A DNA stretch of 64,000 nt from Pseudomaricurvus alcaniphilus (GCF_011440395.1 NZ_JAAOIX010000011.1:1-64000), one strand, 5' to 3'. Shown: positions 8,383 to 22,198, numbered from the stretch's first letter. Numbers and translations are program-made. The notes: generated by a model not told the origin, from the letters alone.

Positions 8383-11160
8383 ATGCCTGCAAGTCTATTC
8401 TCCATCCAGCCACTGCTGCCGGCGATCGATGCAGATCACCTGATTCTGACTCCCAACAGCCGCTTGCGGCGCAAGGTTATTGACGCCTACAGTCAATACT
8501 GCCTGGCCAGCGGCGCGACAGTCTGGCGCGCGCCACGTGTCTTTGCCCTCGCCGACTGGATTGAGGCCACTTACCAGGAGTTGTTGGACGCCGCCGCAAT
8601 TGCCGACCCGCGCATGCTTGCCAGCGACAGTCAGCAGCGCTCCCTGTGGCTCGACGTCATCAACAGTGACACCGGCAGCACCGCGCTGATCAATCCGTTG
8701 AGCCTGGCTAATGATGCCGCCTCGGCCTACCGGGCCCTGCTGCGCTGGCAACTGACAGAGGCCGACCTCGCCCCCTTTGCGGAAGCGGAAAAGCCGGGTT
8801 TGGTACAGTGGCTGGCCCCTTTTCAGGAGCGTCTCGCCAGCCTGCACCTGTGCCTGCCGGAACAGGCCCAGCAGGTGATCATCGAGGCTTTTGAGGAGGG
8901 GCTGTTGGTCCGGGAAGCTAACCTGCTGGCGCTGGGGTTTGAAGACCTGCCGCCACTGACAACAGCCCTTTTCGCCGCTATAGCGACCCGCACGCAACGG
9001 GTCGCTGCCATCTCCCGGCAACAACCGGCCACCTGCCAGTTGGTCAAATGTGAATCCAGCGAGGCGGAAGTGCGCGCCGCGGCCAATTGGGCGCTGCAGC
9101 AGCTGCAGGCCAACAGTGAGGCCAGCATCGCGGTAATCGCACCTGAGCTGGGCCAATCCAGAACGCTGATCGAACGGGTCTTTACCGAAACCTTCGAACC
9201 CCACTACAGCCTGCCGCACACTGCGCGCTATACCCTGCCCTTTAACTTTTCCGCGGGTGTGCCCCTGGGCAGCGTGCCGCTGATTCACACCACACTGCAA
9301 TTGTTGCGGCTGAATTTCTCCAACTGGGCGGTTGCCGACCTGGTGATGCTACTCAACTCAACCTTCTGGGGCCCCGGCCTGGAACTGGACTTTTTACAGC
9401 AACTGGTCGCGCAACTGCGCCGCGACCAGCGCGAGCACACCAGCACCGGCCAACTGCGCCGCTATTGCCATCGACTGGCCGAACAGCAGCCCCCTGCCAC
9501 ACTCTCCGGCCGCGACGACCAGGAGGGCAAGCCCGACTATGGGATATGGCTCGATAACGCCCTGCAAACAGTGGAATCGCTGCGCCGACAACACCCCCGC
9601 CAGGCCCCCGCCAGCCGCTGGGCGACACTGTTTGAACGGCAACTGCGCTGCCTCGGATGGCCTGGAGAACGGCGCCTGGACAGCAACGAATACCAGCAGA
9701 TGAGTCAGTGGTACCAGTTGCTGGAAGAATTTGCCCGCTTCGATATTAGCCAGGCCGTTATGGACTGCAGCACTGCCCTCGACCTGCTCGGGCAGCTGGC
9801 CATGAACACCCACTTCCAGGCCCAAACCCCGAATTCCCCGATCCAGATACTGGGCATACTGGAGGGCGCCGGGCTGGAGTTTTCCCACTGCTGGGTGCTG
9901 GGGATGGCGCAAAAGAACTGGCCCCCGGCGGCCCAGCCCAACCCGCTCCTGCCGCTGGCACTGCAGCGCCACTACGGCATGCCCCACGCCGATGCCAGCC
10001 GGGAGCTGCTCTACGCCCAGCGCCTGACGGACAACTACCGTCGCTGCGCGGACGAAGTAATGTTCAGTTTCGCCGCCCAGGACGACGAGGCGGAACTGCA
10101 ACCCAGCCCGCTGGTCGCCGACCTGCCGCAAGCGGCCGAAGCAACCGCGCTGCAACAGTGCCCAGCTGAATGGCAAGCCTATTTGCAGCGCCAGGCGAGC
10201 AACAGCGATTTTCAATGGCTCAACCTCAACAGCGCGCCGGCGGTGACTGCGCCGGAATTGGCCGGCCTGCGCGGCGGCACCCGCCTGCTGAAGGACCAGG
10301 CCATACTGCCCGCCGCGGCCTTCCTGCTGCACCGGGTCGGCGCCGAGAACGAATGGCGACCCGCCGATGGCCTGACCCCGGTGCAGCGGGGCCAATTGGT
10401 GCACGACTGCCTGGCGGATATATGGTCTCGCCTGCAAACCCGGCAGGCTCTGTTGGCACTCGAACCTGACCCGCTGCAGCAGTTGCTGCACTCGGTCATC
10501 GCTGAGCATATCGGCAATTTACAGCGGCGCGAACCGGCCCAGCTGGGCGCCCGCTACCTGGCCCTCGAAGGCCAGCGCCTCGGGCAACTGCTGGAGCGCT
10601 GGCTGGAGCTGGAACAGCAGCGCCCTGATTTCAGGGTCGAGGCCATCGAGCAGGCACTGGATATCAATTTTGCCGGCCTGCCGCTGCAGTTGCGCCTGGA
10701 CCGGGTTGACAAACTGGACACCGGTGAGCGGGTCATGATCGACTACAAAACCGGCAAGATAGCCGCGCAGCAATGGGCCGGTGCGCGCCCGGAGGAACCC
10801 CAACTGCCACTCTACAGCCTCAATTACCAGCCCCAGGTTGACGCCATAATGTTTGCCGGGATTAATGCCAATGAGGTGCAAATGGTCGCTGTGGGCGAAA
10901 TCAGCGTCGATCACCCGGGCTTTCTCTCCCCCCAGCAACGGGAAAAGCTGGAGCTGCCCGACAACTGGCCCGACACCCTGGAACACTGGCGTACGGCGTT
11001 AACCAATCTGGTGACCGAGTTTCTCGCCGGCGATTGCAGCGGGCAAATCAAAGCACCGGCCCTGCGCCGCCACTACCAGCACCTTGCGCCGCTGTTGCGC
11101 TGGCCCGAGCAGGCGGAAATCCAGCTCCGCCTCGGCAGTAGTACGGAGCCACAGTCGTGA
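8383..11160 (+). CDS. AddB-like PD-(D/E)XK nuclease-family DNA repair protein
   Basis: A 925-residue protein of the TIGR03623-type probable DNA repair proteins, related to the nuclease and inactivated-helicase subunit of AddAB-like complexes. The N-terminal part resembles an inactive helicase fold with no Walker A motif. The C-terminal nuclease domain carries RVMIDYKTGKI, with Asp787 and Lys789 as catalytic candidates. It overlaps the downstream helicase gene by 4 bp (GTGA), so translation is coupled and the two almost certainly form one complex for double-strand-end resection. The AddB iron-sulfur cysteine pattern is not obvious. The ATG at 8383 begins a natural MPASLFSIQPLLPAI start. Confidence 0.88.
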   Translation: MPASLFSIQPLLPAIDADHLILTPNSRLRRKVIDAYSQYCLASGATVWRAPRVFALADWIEATYQELLDAAAIADPRMLASDSQQRSLWLDVINSDTGSTALINPLSLANDAASAYRALLRWQLTEADLAPFAEAEKPGLVQWLAPFQERLASLHLCLPEQAQQVIIEAFEEGLLVREANLLALGFEDLPPLTTALFAAIATRTQRVAAISRQQPATCQLVKCESSEAEVRAAANWALQQLQANSEASIAVIAPELGQSRTLIERVFTETFEPHYSLPHTARYTLPFNFSAGVPLGSVPLIHTTLQLLRLNFSNWAVADLVMLLNSTFWGPGLELDFLQQLVAQLRRDQREHTSTGQLRRYCHRLAEQQPPATLSGRDDQEGKPDYGIWLDNALQTVESLRRQHPRQAPASRWATLFERQLRCLGWPGERRLDSNEYQQMSQWYQLLEEFARFDISQAVMDCSTALDLLGQLAMNTHFQAQTPNSPIQILGILEGAGLEFSHCWVLGMAQKNWPPAAQPNPLLPLALQRHYGMPHADASRELLYAQRLTDNYRRCADEVMFSFAAQDDEAELQPSPLVADLPQAAEATALQQCPAEWQAYLQRQASNSDFQWLNLNSAPAVTAPELAGLRGGTRLLKDQAILPAAAFLLHRVGAENEWRPADGLTPVQRGQLVHDCLADIWSRLQTRQALLALEPDPLQQLLHSVIAEHIGNLQRREPAQLGARYLALEGQRLGQLLERWLELEQQRPDFRVEAIEQALDINFAGLPLQLRLDRVDKLDTGERVMIDYKTGKIAAQQWAGARPEEPQLPLYSLNYQPQVDAIMFAGINANEVQMVAVGEISVDHPGFLSPQQREKLELPDNWPDTLEHWRTALTNLVTEFLAGDCSGQIKAPALRRHYQHLAPLLRWPEQAEIQLRLGSSTEPQS

Positions 11161-14100
11161 CCCAGCCCCCCGATTACCGCCAGCGGCAACTGGCCCTGCA
11201 AGCGGACACCTCGTTTGCGGTCAGTGCGCCGGCCGGGTCCGGCAAAACCGGCCTGTTAACCCAGCGGGTGCTGACCCTGCTGCCGCTGTGCGAACACCCG
11301 GAAGAAGTGGTGTGCATCACCTTTACCCGCAAGGCCGCCGCCGAGATGAAGCAGCGCATCAGCGCCGCCATCGAACTGGCCGCCAGCAGCGAGCGCCCTG
11401 AAGACCCGCATCAGCAGCACACCTGGGACCTCGCCCACAAGGTGCTGCAGTGCGACCGTGAGAAAAACTGGCAGTTGTTACAGAGCCCCCAGCGGCTGCG
11501 GGTTCACACCATCGACGGTCTGTGCCGCTCGCTGACCCTGATGAACCCGCTCAGCAGCACCATCGGCGGCAGCACGCGTATGCTCGACAACCCGCGTCGG
11601 GCCTACCGCCAGGCGGCGGAACAAGCCCTGCAGGCACTGGAACAGGAGGGCCCGCTGCAAGAAGATATCGGCCAGCTGTTTCTGCATTTTGACAACAACA
11701 AGGATCGCATTCTCGACCTGCTGGTAAAGTTGCTGGAGAACCGCGATCAATGGTTGCAGCCCCTGTACGCCTCCCGCGACGGGGCGGCGCGCAGCTACTT
11801 TGAAGGCGTGTTGGCGGAGTTGATTGAAGAAAGCCTGGCGGAACTGGGCGAATTGCTGTTGCCCTGGGCCAGCGACCTCTACCTGTTGGCGGATTACGCC
11901 GCCAGCAACTGCCAGCGGGATGCCCCCCACCTGGCCGTGGCGCAACTGGCGGGCATTTGCGAGCTGCCCGGGACTGAACCGGCGGCGCTGCCACTCTGGC
12001 GGGCTCTGGCGGACCTGCTGCTCACCGCTGATGGCAATTGGCGCAAACAGCGCGGCCTGACCGTAAAAAGCGGCTTTCCGGCAGGCACCGACAAGGCCTC
12101 CAAGGCCCTGGCCCGGGACAAGAAAGAGGCCATGGGCGCGCTGCTGGAGACGTTCAGTGCCGAGCCGGGGCTGCTCAGCTTGCTGCGCCTGGTGCGCTAC
12201 TTGCCCCCGGCCCGCTACCAGCCCCACCAGTGGCGCCTGCTGGACAGCCTGACCCGCATTCTGCCCTGGTGTGTATCGCAGTTGAAACTGGTGTTTCGCA
12301 AACTGAATGCCACCGATTACGGCGAGATAACCCAGGGCGCCCTGCTCGCCCTGGGTGACGAGGAGCAGCCCACCGAACTGGGCCTGGCCCTGGATTACCA
12401 GATCAGTCACATTCTGGTGGACGAGTTCCAGGACACGTCCTCGACCCAATGGCGACTGCTGGAGCGGCTAACGGCCGGCTGGCAACCTGGCGACGGCCGC
12501 ACCCTGTTTATCGTCGGCGACGGAATGCAGTCCTGTTATGGCTTTCGCAACGCCAACGTCGGCCTGTTTCTCGATGCCCGCCAAACGGGCATCGGTGCCA
12601 CCCCACTGACACCCATCGACCTGCAGGTCAACTTTCGCTCCCAGGCCGGCGTGGTCGATTGGGTCAACCGGGCCTTCCGGCAGGCTTTTCCGGACCGGGA
12701 AGATATTTCCCGTGGCGCCGTGGCCTATTCGGAATCCATTCCTTTCAAGCAAGCCCTGCCTGGCGACGCGGTGCACATCCACGCCTTTCTCGACGCCGAA
12801 GATCGCCGCGCTGAGGCAGACCAGGTGGTACAACTGGTGCAACAGGCTCTGGCGCAAAGTAATGGCGAGGGCGCCGCTGGGGGCGACGGCAATGACGGTA
12901 GCCGCATTGCCATTTTGGTGCGCAACCGCGGCCTGTTGCGCAGTATCATTCCGGCCCTGCACGGGGCCGGCATCCGCTGGCGCGCTACGGATATCGACCC
13001 GCTGGCCAGTCGCATGACCATCGTCGACCTGATCAGCCTGACCCGGGCCCTGACCGATGCCAGTGATCGCAACGCCTGGCTGGCGCTATTGCGCGCTCCC
13101 TGGATCGGCCTCGACAACGCCGATTTGCTGATTCTCGCCAACCAGCACGCCGACTACCAGAAAAACCCGGTAACGGACCCCGACTCAGGCAAAAAGCGCC
13201 AGCGTCCCGTTATCCTGCACAACTTGCAGCAGCTGCAGACCTTGACCGGGCTCAGTCCGGAGGGCCGCGCACTGTTGCAGCGCAGCGCGCCGCTGCTCTG
13301 CCTGGCCTGGCGCGAGCGCCAGCGCAAAAGCCTGCGCCACCTGGTGGAGGGCCTGTGGGTCGCTCTCGGCGGGCCGGCCGCGCTACTGGACGCCAACGAC
13401 CTGGAAAATGCCAACGACTTTTTCCGCCTGCTGGAGCAATTCGACGAGGGCGGCCAGATTGCCAGCTGGGAAGACTTCCAGCACGCGGTGGACCAGCTCT
13501 ACGCCCGCCCCCTCAGCGGCGATGATATCCAGGTGGAAGTAATGACCATCCACAAGTCCAAGGGCCTGGAGTTTGAGACGGTCATTATGCCCGGCCTGGA
13601 CCAGGGCTCGCGCAGCGACGACAAAGCCCTGTTGCTGTGGCAGGAGCGGATCAACAACAGCCACCAAAAGCGCCTGCTGCTGAGCCCGCTCTCCGCCATT
13701 GGCGAGGATACCGATCCGCTCTACGAATACCTGCGCGAAGAGGTGAAGCTCAAGAGTGAGCTGGAATCCACCCGCCTGTTTTACGTCGGTTGCACCCGGG
13801 CAATCAAGCGCCTGCACCTGCTCGGCAACCTGAAAAGCGACAGCAAGAGCGGCCAGCCGAAACCGCCCCCAAGCGGCTCCCTGCTGGCATCTATCTGGTC
13901 GGCGGTGGAGGATCAAGTGCAGCTCTACCCGGCCGCGCCAGACACCGCCACAACCAGCTTGCCCGCCGCCAACGAGGGTATTATCCGGCGCCTGCCTCCC
14001 GCCTGGCAGCGGCCGGCACTGGTACCGTCAAGCCTCTTGGCCGCCTATCGCGGCAGCGAGTACGATGACGACGACAATCAGGTGGCGGACGATCAGTTCC

Positions 14101-14624
14101 GCCACCGCGGCCAGCGTTATATCGGCCTGGTCCTGCACCGCACCCTGGCACGCATCGCCAGTGACGGCAGCCACCACTGGGATGACGCTCGCATTCAGCG
14201 CCAACAGCCCTTTTGGCGGGTCCAGCTGCAACAACTGGGCCTCAATGGCACCGAGCTGGACAGCGCTGCCGATCAGGTCGAGCTGGGCGTGCGCCGCACC
14301 CTGGCAGACAGTCGTGGCCGCTGGCTGCTGGACAACCGCCACCAGCATTCGGCCGTGGAAAGCAGCTACTGGGCGCTGGCCGGTCAACCCCGCAACTCCA
14401 TAGTCGACCGTACCTTTGTCGCCGACGGGGTGCGCTGGGTTATCGACTACAAATCCTCCAGCCCCGCGCCGGAGCAGCCGCTGGCGGATTTCGTCAGCGC
14501 CGAGGTTGGCAGCTACCGGGCGCAGATGCAGCGCTACCGCCAGCTGTTCAGTGACAGCGCCGCGCTGCCAGTGCGTGCAGCCCTGTATTTCCCGCTGCTG
14601 GGGCATTTCCAGGAGCTGGATTGA
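11157..14624 (+). CDS. AddA-like UvrD-family helicase-nuclease
   Basis: An 1155-residue superfamily 1A helicase fused to a C-terminal nuclease. Visible motifs are Walker A SAPAGSGKTG with Lys30, motif Ia ITFTRKAAAEMKQRI, Walker B DEFQDTSSTQW, motif III VGDGMQSCYGFRNA, motif V/VI TIHKSKGLEFETVIMPGL and RLFYVGCTRA. The nuclease motif WVIDYKSS has Asp1097 and Lys1099. With the preceding AddB-like gene this forms a RecBCD/AddAB-type end-processing machine. The start is GTG, overlapping the previous stop. RecC and RecD homologues are not in the window. Confidence 0.92.
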   Translation: MTQPPDYRQRQLALQADTSFAVSAPAGSGKTGLLTQRVLTLLPLCEHPEEVVCITFTRKAAAEMKQRISAAIELAASSERPEDPHQQHTWDLAHKVLQCDREKNWQLLQSPQRLRVHTIDGLCRSLTLMNPLSSTIGGSTRMLDNPRRAYRQAAEQALQALEQEGPLQEDIGQLFLHFDNNKDRILDLLVKLLENRDQWLQPLYASRDGAARSYFEGVLAELIEESLAELGELLLPWASDLYLLADYAASNCQRDAPHLAVAQLAGICELPGTEPAALPLWRALADLLLTADGNWRKQRGLTVKSGFPAGTDKASKALARDKKEAMGALLETFSAEPGLLSLLRLVRYLPPARYQPHQWRLLDSLTRILPWCVSQLKLVFRKLNATDYGEITQGALLALGDEEQPTELGLALDYQISHILVDEFQDTSSTQWRLLERLTAGWQPGDGRTLFIVGDGMQSCYGFRNANVGLFLDARQTGIGATPLTPIDLQVNFRSQAGVVDWVNRAFRQAFPDREDISRGAVAYSESIPFKQALPGDAVHIHAFLDAEDRRAEADQVVQLVQQALAQSNGEGAAGGDGNDGSRIAILVRNRGLLRSIIPALHGAGIRWRATDIDPLASRMTIVDLISLTRALTDASDRNAWLALLRAPWIGLDNADLLILANQHADYQKNPVTDPDSGKKRQRPVILHNLQQLQTLTGLSPEGRALLQRSAPLLCLAWRERQRKSLRHLVEGLWVALGGPAALLDANDLENANDFFRLLEQFDEGGQIASWEDFQHAVDQLYARPLSGDDIQVEVMTIHKSKGLEFETVIMPGLDQGSRSDDKALLLWQERINNSHQKRLLLSPLSAIGEDTDPLYEYLREEVKLKSELESTRLFYVGCTRAIKRLHLLGNLKSDSKSGQPKPPPSGSLLASIWSAVEDQVQLYPAAPDTATTSLPAANEGIIRRLPPAWQRPALVPSSLLAAYRGSEYDDDDNQVADDQFRHRGQRYIGLVLHRTLARIASDGSHHWDDARIQRQQPFWRVQLQQLGLNGTELDSAADQVELGVRRTLADSRGRWLLDNRHQHSAVESSYWALAGQPRNSIVDRTFVADGVRWVIDYKSSSPAPEQPLADFVSAEVGSYRAQMQRYRQLFSDSAALPVRAALYFPLLGHFQELD

Positions 14625-14724
14625 AACGAGCGGATATTGCCGACAGGGCGGCGATTTATTTCCCTGACCCGGCGTTTTTCAGTAGAATGTCGGCCCTGCA
14701 AAATAAACCAATCAGGTAGTGTTC

Positions 14725-15795
14725 ATGACAGAGTATACGGTAGACGATCTCAACATCGTGTCCCAGGAAATATTGATCTCGCCGGCCGGCATCAAGGCCG
14801 AATTGCCGATCAGCGAGCAAGCAGCGCAGGTGGTTACCGAGGGACGGGAGACCGTGCGCAAAATCCTCAGTGGCGAAGATCACCGCTTGATGGTTGTGAT
14901 CGGCCCCTGCTCTATCCACGATGTCGACGCGGCGATAGACTATGCCAAGCGCCTGCGGGCGCTGGCCGAAGAGGTCAAGGACTCGCTCTTTATCGTTATG
15001 CGCGTGTACTTTGAAAAGCCGCGCACTACCGTTGGCTGGAAAGGACTGATCAACGACCCCTATCTGGACGACTCCTTCAAGATCCAGGAGGGTTTGCACA
15101 TCGGGCGCAAGCTGCTGCTGGATATCGCCGAAATGGGTCTGCCGGCAGCGACCGAAGCTCTCGACCCCATTTCGCCGCAGTATATCCAGGACCTGATCTC
15201 CTGGTCGGCGGTGGGCGCGAGAACCACAGAATCCCAAACCCACCGGGAAATGGCCAGCGGCCTGTCGTCAGCGGTGGGCTTCAAGAACGGCACCGATGGT
15301 GGCCTGACCGTGGCGATCAACGCCCTTGAATCAGTCTCCAGCCCGCACCGCTTTCTCGGCATCAACCCCGACGGCCAGGTGGCGATCACCCACACCAAGG
15401 GCAACGCCTTCGGTCACGTAGTGCTGCGCGGCGGCAACGACAAACCCAACTACGACTCGGTCAGTATTGCAGTGTGCGAGCAAGCGCTGCAGCGGGCCGG
15501 CCTGTCCACCAATATTATGGTCGATTGCAGTCACGCCAACTCCAACAAAAACCATGAATTGCAGCCGCTGGTGATGGAGAATATCACCAACCAGATTCTG
15601 GAGGGCAACAAGTCCATCATCGGCATCATGGTGGAAAGCAATATTGGTGAGGGCAACCAGAAGCTGACCTCGAACCTGGCGGACCTGAAATACGGGGTCT
15701 CGGTAACCGATGCCTGTATCGGCTGGGAAGTCACCGAAAAGACCCTCAGGAGCATGGCTGACAAGCTTAAAGACGCCCTTAAAAACCGCAGGTAA
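14725..15795 (+). CDS. aroG: 3-deoxy-7-phosphoheptulonate synthase, class I (AroF/G/H type)
   Basis: A 356-residue DAHP synthase joining phosphoenolpyruvate and erythrose 4-phosphate, the first step of the shikimate pathway. Diagnostic segments are VIGPCSIHD, RVYFEKPRTTVGWKGLINDP, ATEALDPISPQY, WSAVGARTTESQTHREMASGLS, KNGTDGG, RGGNDKPNY, DCSHANSNK and MVESNIGEGNQ. The metal-binding Cys of GPCS and the His of DCSH are present. I chose ATG 14725, with AGG eight bases upstream, over an in-frame GTG at 14719. Which aromatic amino acid inhibits it cannot be read with confidence, so the isozyme letter is tentative. Confidence 0.92.
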   Translation: MTEYTVDDLNIVSQEILISPAGIKAELPISEQAAQVVTEGRETVRKILSGEDHRLMVVIGPCSIHDVDAAIDYAKRLRALAEEVKDSLFIVMRVYFEKPRTTVGWKGLINDPYLDDSFKIQEGLHIGRKLLLDIAEMGLPAATEALDPISPQYIQDLISWSAVGARTTESQTHREMASGLSSAVGFKNGTDGGLTVAINALESVSSPHRFLGINPDGQVAITHTKGNAFGHVVLRGGNDKPNYDSVSIAVCEQALQRAGLSTNIMVDCSHANSNKNHELQPLVMENITNQILEGNKSIIGIMVESNIGEGNQKLTSNLADLKYGVSVTDACIGWEVTEKTLRSMADKLKDALKNRR

Positions 15796-15862
15796 CCTGC
15801 TGTTTTAATTGACACTTAGAGACTGTTCAACAGCACTTTAAGCGCCTCAGCCACCTACATTG

Positions 15863-15900
15863 AGCGCCCGCACTGCCGACAACCCGGCACTGCGGGCGCT
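15863..15900 (+). terminator. Strong hairpin after the DAHP synthase gene
   Basis: AGCGCCCGCA (15863-15872) pairs with TGCGGGCGCT (15891-15900). An inner TGCCG/CGGCA pair continues the stem across a C-C mismatch. No T run follows directly, so it may be Rho-assisted or an mRNA-protecting stem. The rest of the 322-bp gap up to 16117 holds no gene that I can support. Confidence 0.5.
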
Positions 15901-16117
15901 TGCATTCGGGCGGTAGTCTTTTATTCGGGGGAAAAGCTCGGGAACCACAGACCGGGAAATCCCGGCTTGCGGGAAAATCCTGGCTATTAGCAAGCCCTGG
16001 CTTGTAGTCCTTAATTTGTGGGAAACCTTAAGTTGTACAAAAGCAAAGCCAGAAAACTACAAGTCCGGCAGAGCAGCAATGTCTCGGGCAGAAATACCGC
16101 GCTACCCGAGCACTGAA

Positions 16118-16702
16118 TTAGAGGTAGGCCTGGGAGGTGTCGGTGTGATCGGTCATATCGCGCACGCCGGCCAGGCCCGGAATGCGTTCCATCAGGGTTC
16201 GCTCAACCCCCTCTTTCAAGGTCACATCCACGGCGCTGCAGCCCTGGCACCCGCCGCCAAACTGCAATACGGCGTAGTGGTCATCGGTGTATTCGACCAG
16301 GGTAACATTGCCGCCGTGAGCCGCCAGGCCCGGATTGACTTCGTTGTAGAGCACGTAATTGATTCTGTCTTCCACAGGGCTGTCGTCGGTTACCTGTGGC
16401 ATTTTCGAATTAGGTGCGCGGATGGTCAACTGCCCACCCATACGATCGGGCGCATAGTCCACCTTGGCGTCATCCAGAAACGGGATGCTGCGGCCTTCAA
16501 AAAAGGCGGTAATGGATTTCAGCTCCAACTTGACGTCATCCGCTTCTTCTTCCCCCGGACGACAATAGGCGATGCAAGTTTCTGCCTGGGCGGTACCGGG
16601 ATTGGCAACGAACATGCGTATGGCAATTCCTTCACACTCCTGCTTGGCCAGCAGGCCAGCCAAGTACTCCTGTGCCGAATCTGTAATCGTTACGTTTACC
16701 AT
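16118..16702 (-). CDS. nfuA: Fe-S biogenesis protein NfuA
   Basis: A 194-residue protein with the two-domain NfuA layout. An N-terminal degenerate A-type (IscA-like) domain is followed by a C-terminal Nfu domain whose [20 protein letters not shown] carries the CxxC pair Cys152 and Cys155, which binds a [4Fe-4S] cluster at a dimer interface. NfuA delivers clusters to target apoproteins, particularly under oxidative stress or iron limitation. Its length fits the E. coli protein (191-192 residues). The gene is divergent from metH. Confidence 0.96.
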   Translation of the reverse strand: MVNVTITDSAQEYLAGLLAKQECEGIAIRMFVANPGTAQAETCIAYCRPGEEEADDVKLELKSITAFFEGRSIPFLDDAKVDYAPDRMGGQLTIRAPNSKMPQVTDDSPVEDRINYVLYNEVNPGLAAHGGNVTLVEYTDDHYAVLQFGGGCQGCSAVDVTLKEGVERTLMERIPGLAGVRDMTDHTDTSQAYL

Positions 16703-16896
16703 CTAATAAATACCCTAATCGTCTGTGTCCCCCATTTTACGAGAAACTGCTGCGTATAAAAACCGGAGAAAAAATAAGGGTGATTAGCACCAACCCCTGA
16801 GTGCTGCTCGACAGCGCCGCGGATATAATAAACCAGCTGCCGTCATTTATCTGGAATAAGGCGGGACATTTCCGGCATTTCTGCTAAAATACCAAC

Positions 16897-16920
16897 CTAT
16901 ATCAATATTTTTTGATATAG
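16897..16920 (+). promoter_or_regulatory. Perfect dyad in the metH leader, candidate operator
   Basis: CTATATCAA (16897-16905) and TTGATATAG (16912-16920) are perfect inverted repeats around a 6-bp A/T spacer. A plausible promoter lies just before: -35-like GGGACA at 16863-16868, 16 bp, then TAAAAT at 16885-16890. Transcription would therefore start about at the left arm, and a repressor bound here would block metH. The form suits an ArsR-family dimer such as SahR, which controls methionine-cycle genes in proteobacteria, but assigning SahR is inference. The remaining leader to 17051 has no recognised riboswitch. Confidence 0.5.
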
Positions 16921-17051
16921 ATCGGCCTGCCGGTCGAACAAACCTGGCACTTGCGGCCTCCGGTCCCGGAGTCCGGCCCCTGCTATCAGCCGCGGAGCGT
17001 CTGTGCCAGACGATGAATACCCATACTGCGACACACAACAAGGTTTATACA

Positions 17052-20759
<3,708 letters not shown>

Positions 20760-20857
20760 TGTCCTGGGTCAGAAGCTATTAATTAAACCTGGGTAAACCA
20801 GCGGGTGAAATTGCCCGCTGCTATAGCCAGTTGCAAAGCTCTGGCTTAATCCATCGT

Positions 20858-20906
20858 CCACCAAAAAGAGGCCATTTATCGCGCACAAATGGCCTCTTTT
20901 TGGTGG
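20858..20906. terminator. Bidirectional terminator, perfect 20-bp stem
   Basis: CCACCAAAAAGAGGCCATTT (20858-20877) pairs perfectly with 20887-20906 around the loop ATCGCGCAC. Five A on the left and five T on the right inside the stem give a U run in either direction. It lies between the convergent metH and antiporter genes and should stop both transcripts. Confidence 0.9.
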
Positions 20907-20989
20907 CAGCGCCGCTGCTCCTGTTGTCGCTATGAGTCACCAGGAGCAGCAGCCTTCGACTGGCCAGCAGGTTCGTCGGTCACTCCATT

Positions 20990-22198
20990 TCAGGCCTTGT
21001 ACTTTTTGATCACTGCAAACGCAGTGCTCCCCTGCACCAATAGCGAAAACAACACCACGCCGTAAACCATGGACTGCACCGTCCACCAATACGGCAGGCT
21101 GACGGGCAGGCTCAACACCAGCACTATGGCAATGGCACCGCGCTGCCCGCCCCACACCAATACATGCTGCCATCCCAGCGCCACCGGGTGTGGCAGCAAG
21201 CGGGTCAGTGCGCCACAGCCGTAGACTGCACAGGCGCGTCCCAACAACGCCGCGGGTATCGCGATCAGCATCGCCAACCAGCGCTCGGTAAACATGTCAA
21301 AGGTGATCACCAGCCCCATCAACACAAAAATAATGCAGTTAAAGGTTAACCCTAACCAATCCAGTGTGATGACTATGCCGCTGACGTATTTTTGTTGGTA
21401 CTCTTGCAATAATACCCGCGATAACAAGGCGGCACTGACCACTGCCATAATTCCGGAGACATGGAAATAGTGTTCGGCAATATAAAAGCTGGCAAAGGCC
21501 ACGAGAATAAGAACAATATTGGAGGCAGTTTTGTCCCGCAGCACTAATACCACAATCACTCCGGCAAGGCCGACGAGCAAACCCAACAACAGGCCGCCAA
21601 AGAATATCTCCAGAAAGACAGCGATATAGTTCTGGTTTATTTCAATCTGTGCGCCTACGGCAAAGCTCAGTACCGCGGCAAACAACACCAGGGCGCTGGC
21701 GTCGTTAAACAGGCTCTCGCCCTCCACCAGGGTGGTCAGGTCTTCCGGGGCGCTGTGCTTTTTTAGAGAAGAGACCACAGAAATAGGGTCTGTCGCCGCC
21801 AGGATGGCGCCAGCCAACAGGGCCGCCACCCAGGGAAACCCCTCGGGGGCGCCGATGGCATAAAACAAAATCACTGCCACAACGCCACAACTGATCAGCA
21901 TTCCCAGGGTGGAGAGCAACAGTATTGGCAGCAGCCAGCGCCGCAAGAGAGCCGGCTTTAAATGCCAGGCGGCTTCAAAAATCAGTATGGGCAGGATAAC
22001 GTAGAACACCAGGTCTTTGATGTTAGTCGCCCTGATGCCTGTATCAAAGCCGATATGGGGTAATAGCAACCCGCTCAGCACTCCGGCGATAAGGGCTGAC
22101 AGGGTGATATCGAGGCGGGTCAAGCGCTGGATAAGCAGGCCGACCGTCGCAACGCCCACCAGAAATAACACCTGCCCCATGATTTCCGGAATCACCAT
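20990..22198 (-). CDS. Cation:proton antiporter, NhaP/CPA1 type
   Basis: A 402-residue integral membrane protein with about 12 hydrophobic segments. Family motifs are LPILIFEAAWHL, AAILAGAILAATDPISVVS-like sequence (TDPISVV), and EGESLFNDASALVLF, whose Asn-Asp pair is the CPA1 ion-binding site. It probably exchanges Na+ or K+ for H+ across the inner membrane. It has no long cytoplasmic C-terminal regulatory domain, unlike many larger members. The ion specificity cannot be read from sequence. Confidence 0.88.
   Translation of the reverse strand: MVIPEIMGQVLFLVGVATVGLLIQRLTRLDITLSALIAGVLSGLLLPHIGFDTGIRATNIKDLVFYVILPILIFEAAWHLKPALLRRWLLPILLLSTLGMLISCGVVAVILFYAIGAPEGFPWVAALLAGAILAATDPISVVSSLKKHSAPEDLTTLVEGESLFNDASALVLFAAVLSFAVGAQIEINQNYIAVFLEIFFGGLLLGLLVGLAGVIVVLVLRDKTASNIVLILVAFASFYIAEHYFHVSGIMAVVSAALLSRVLLQEYQQKYVSGIVITLDWLGLTFNCIIFVLMGLVITFDMFTERWLAMLIAIPAALLGRACAVYGCGALTRLLPHPVALGWQHVLVWGGQRGAIAIVLVLSLPVSLPYWWTVQSMVYGVVLFSLLVQGSTAFAVIKKYKA

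Noticed and set aside
16016-16759. A 247-residue frame on the plus strand over nfuA
   Set aside because: It is a complement of nfuA, whose CxxC motif and length are unmistakable.
16921-17051. Possible SAH riboswitch in the metH leader, prompted by GGAGCG near 16995
   Set aside because: Only a short GGAGCG and a five-pair hairpin (CGTCT/AGACG) match. The conserved CAGGCTCG-type partner segment and pseudoknot are missing.
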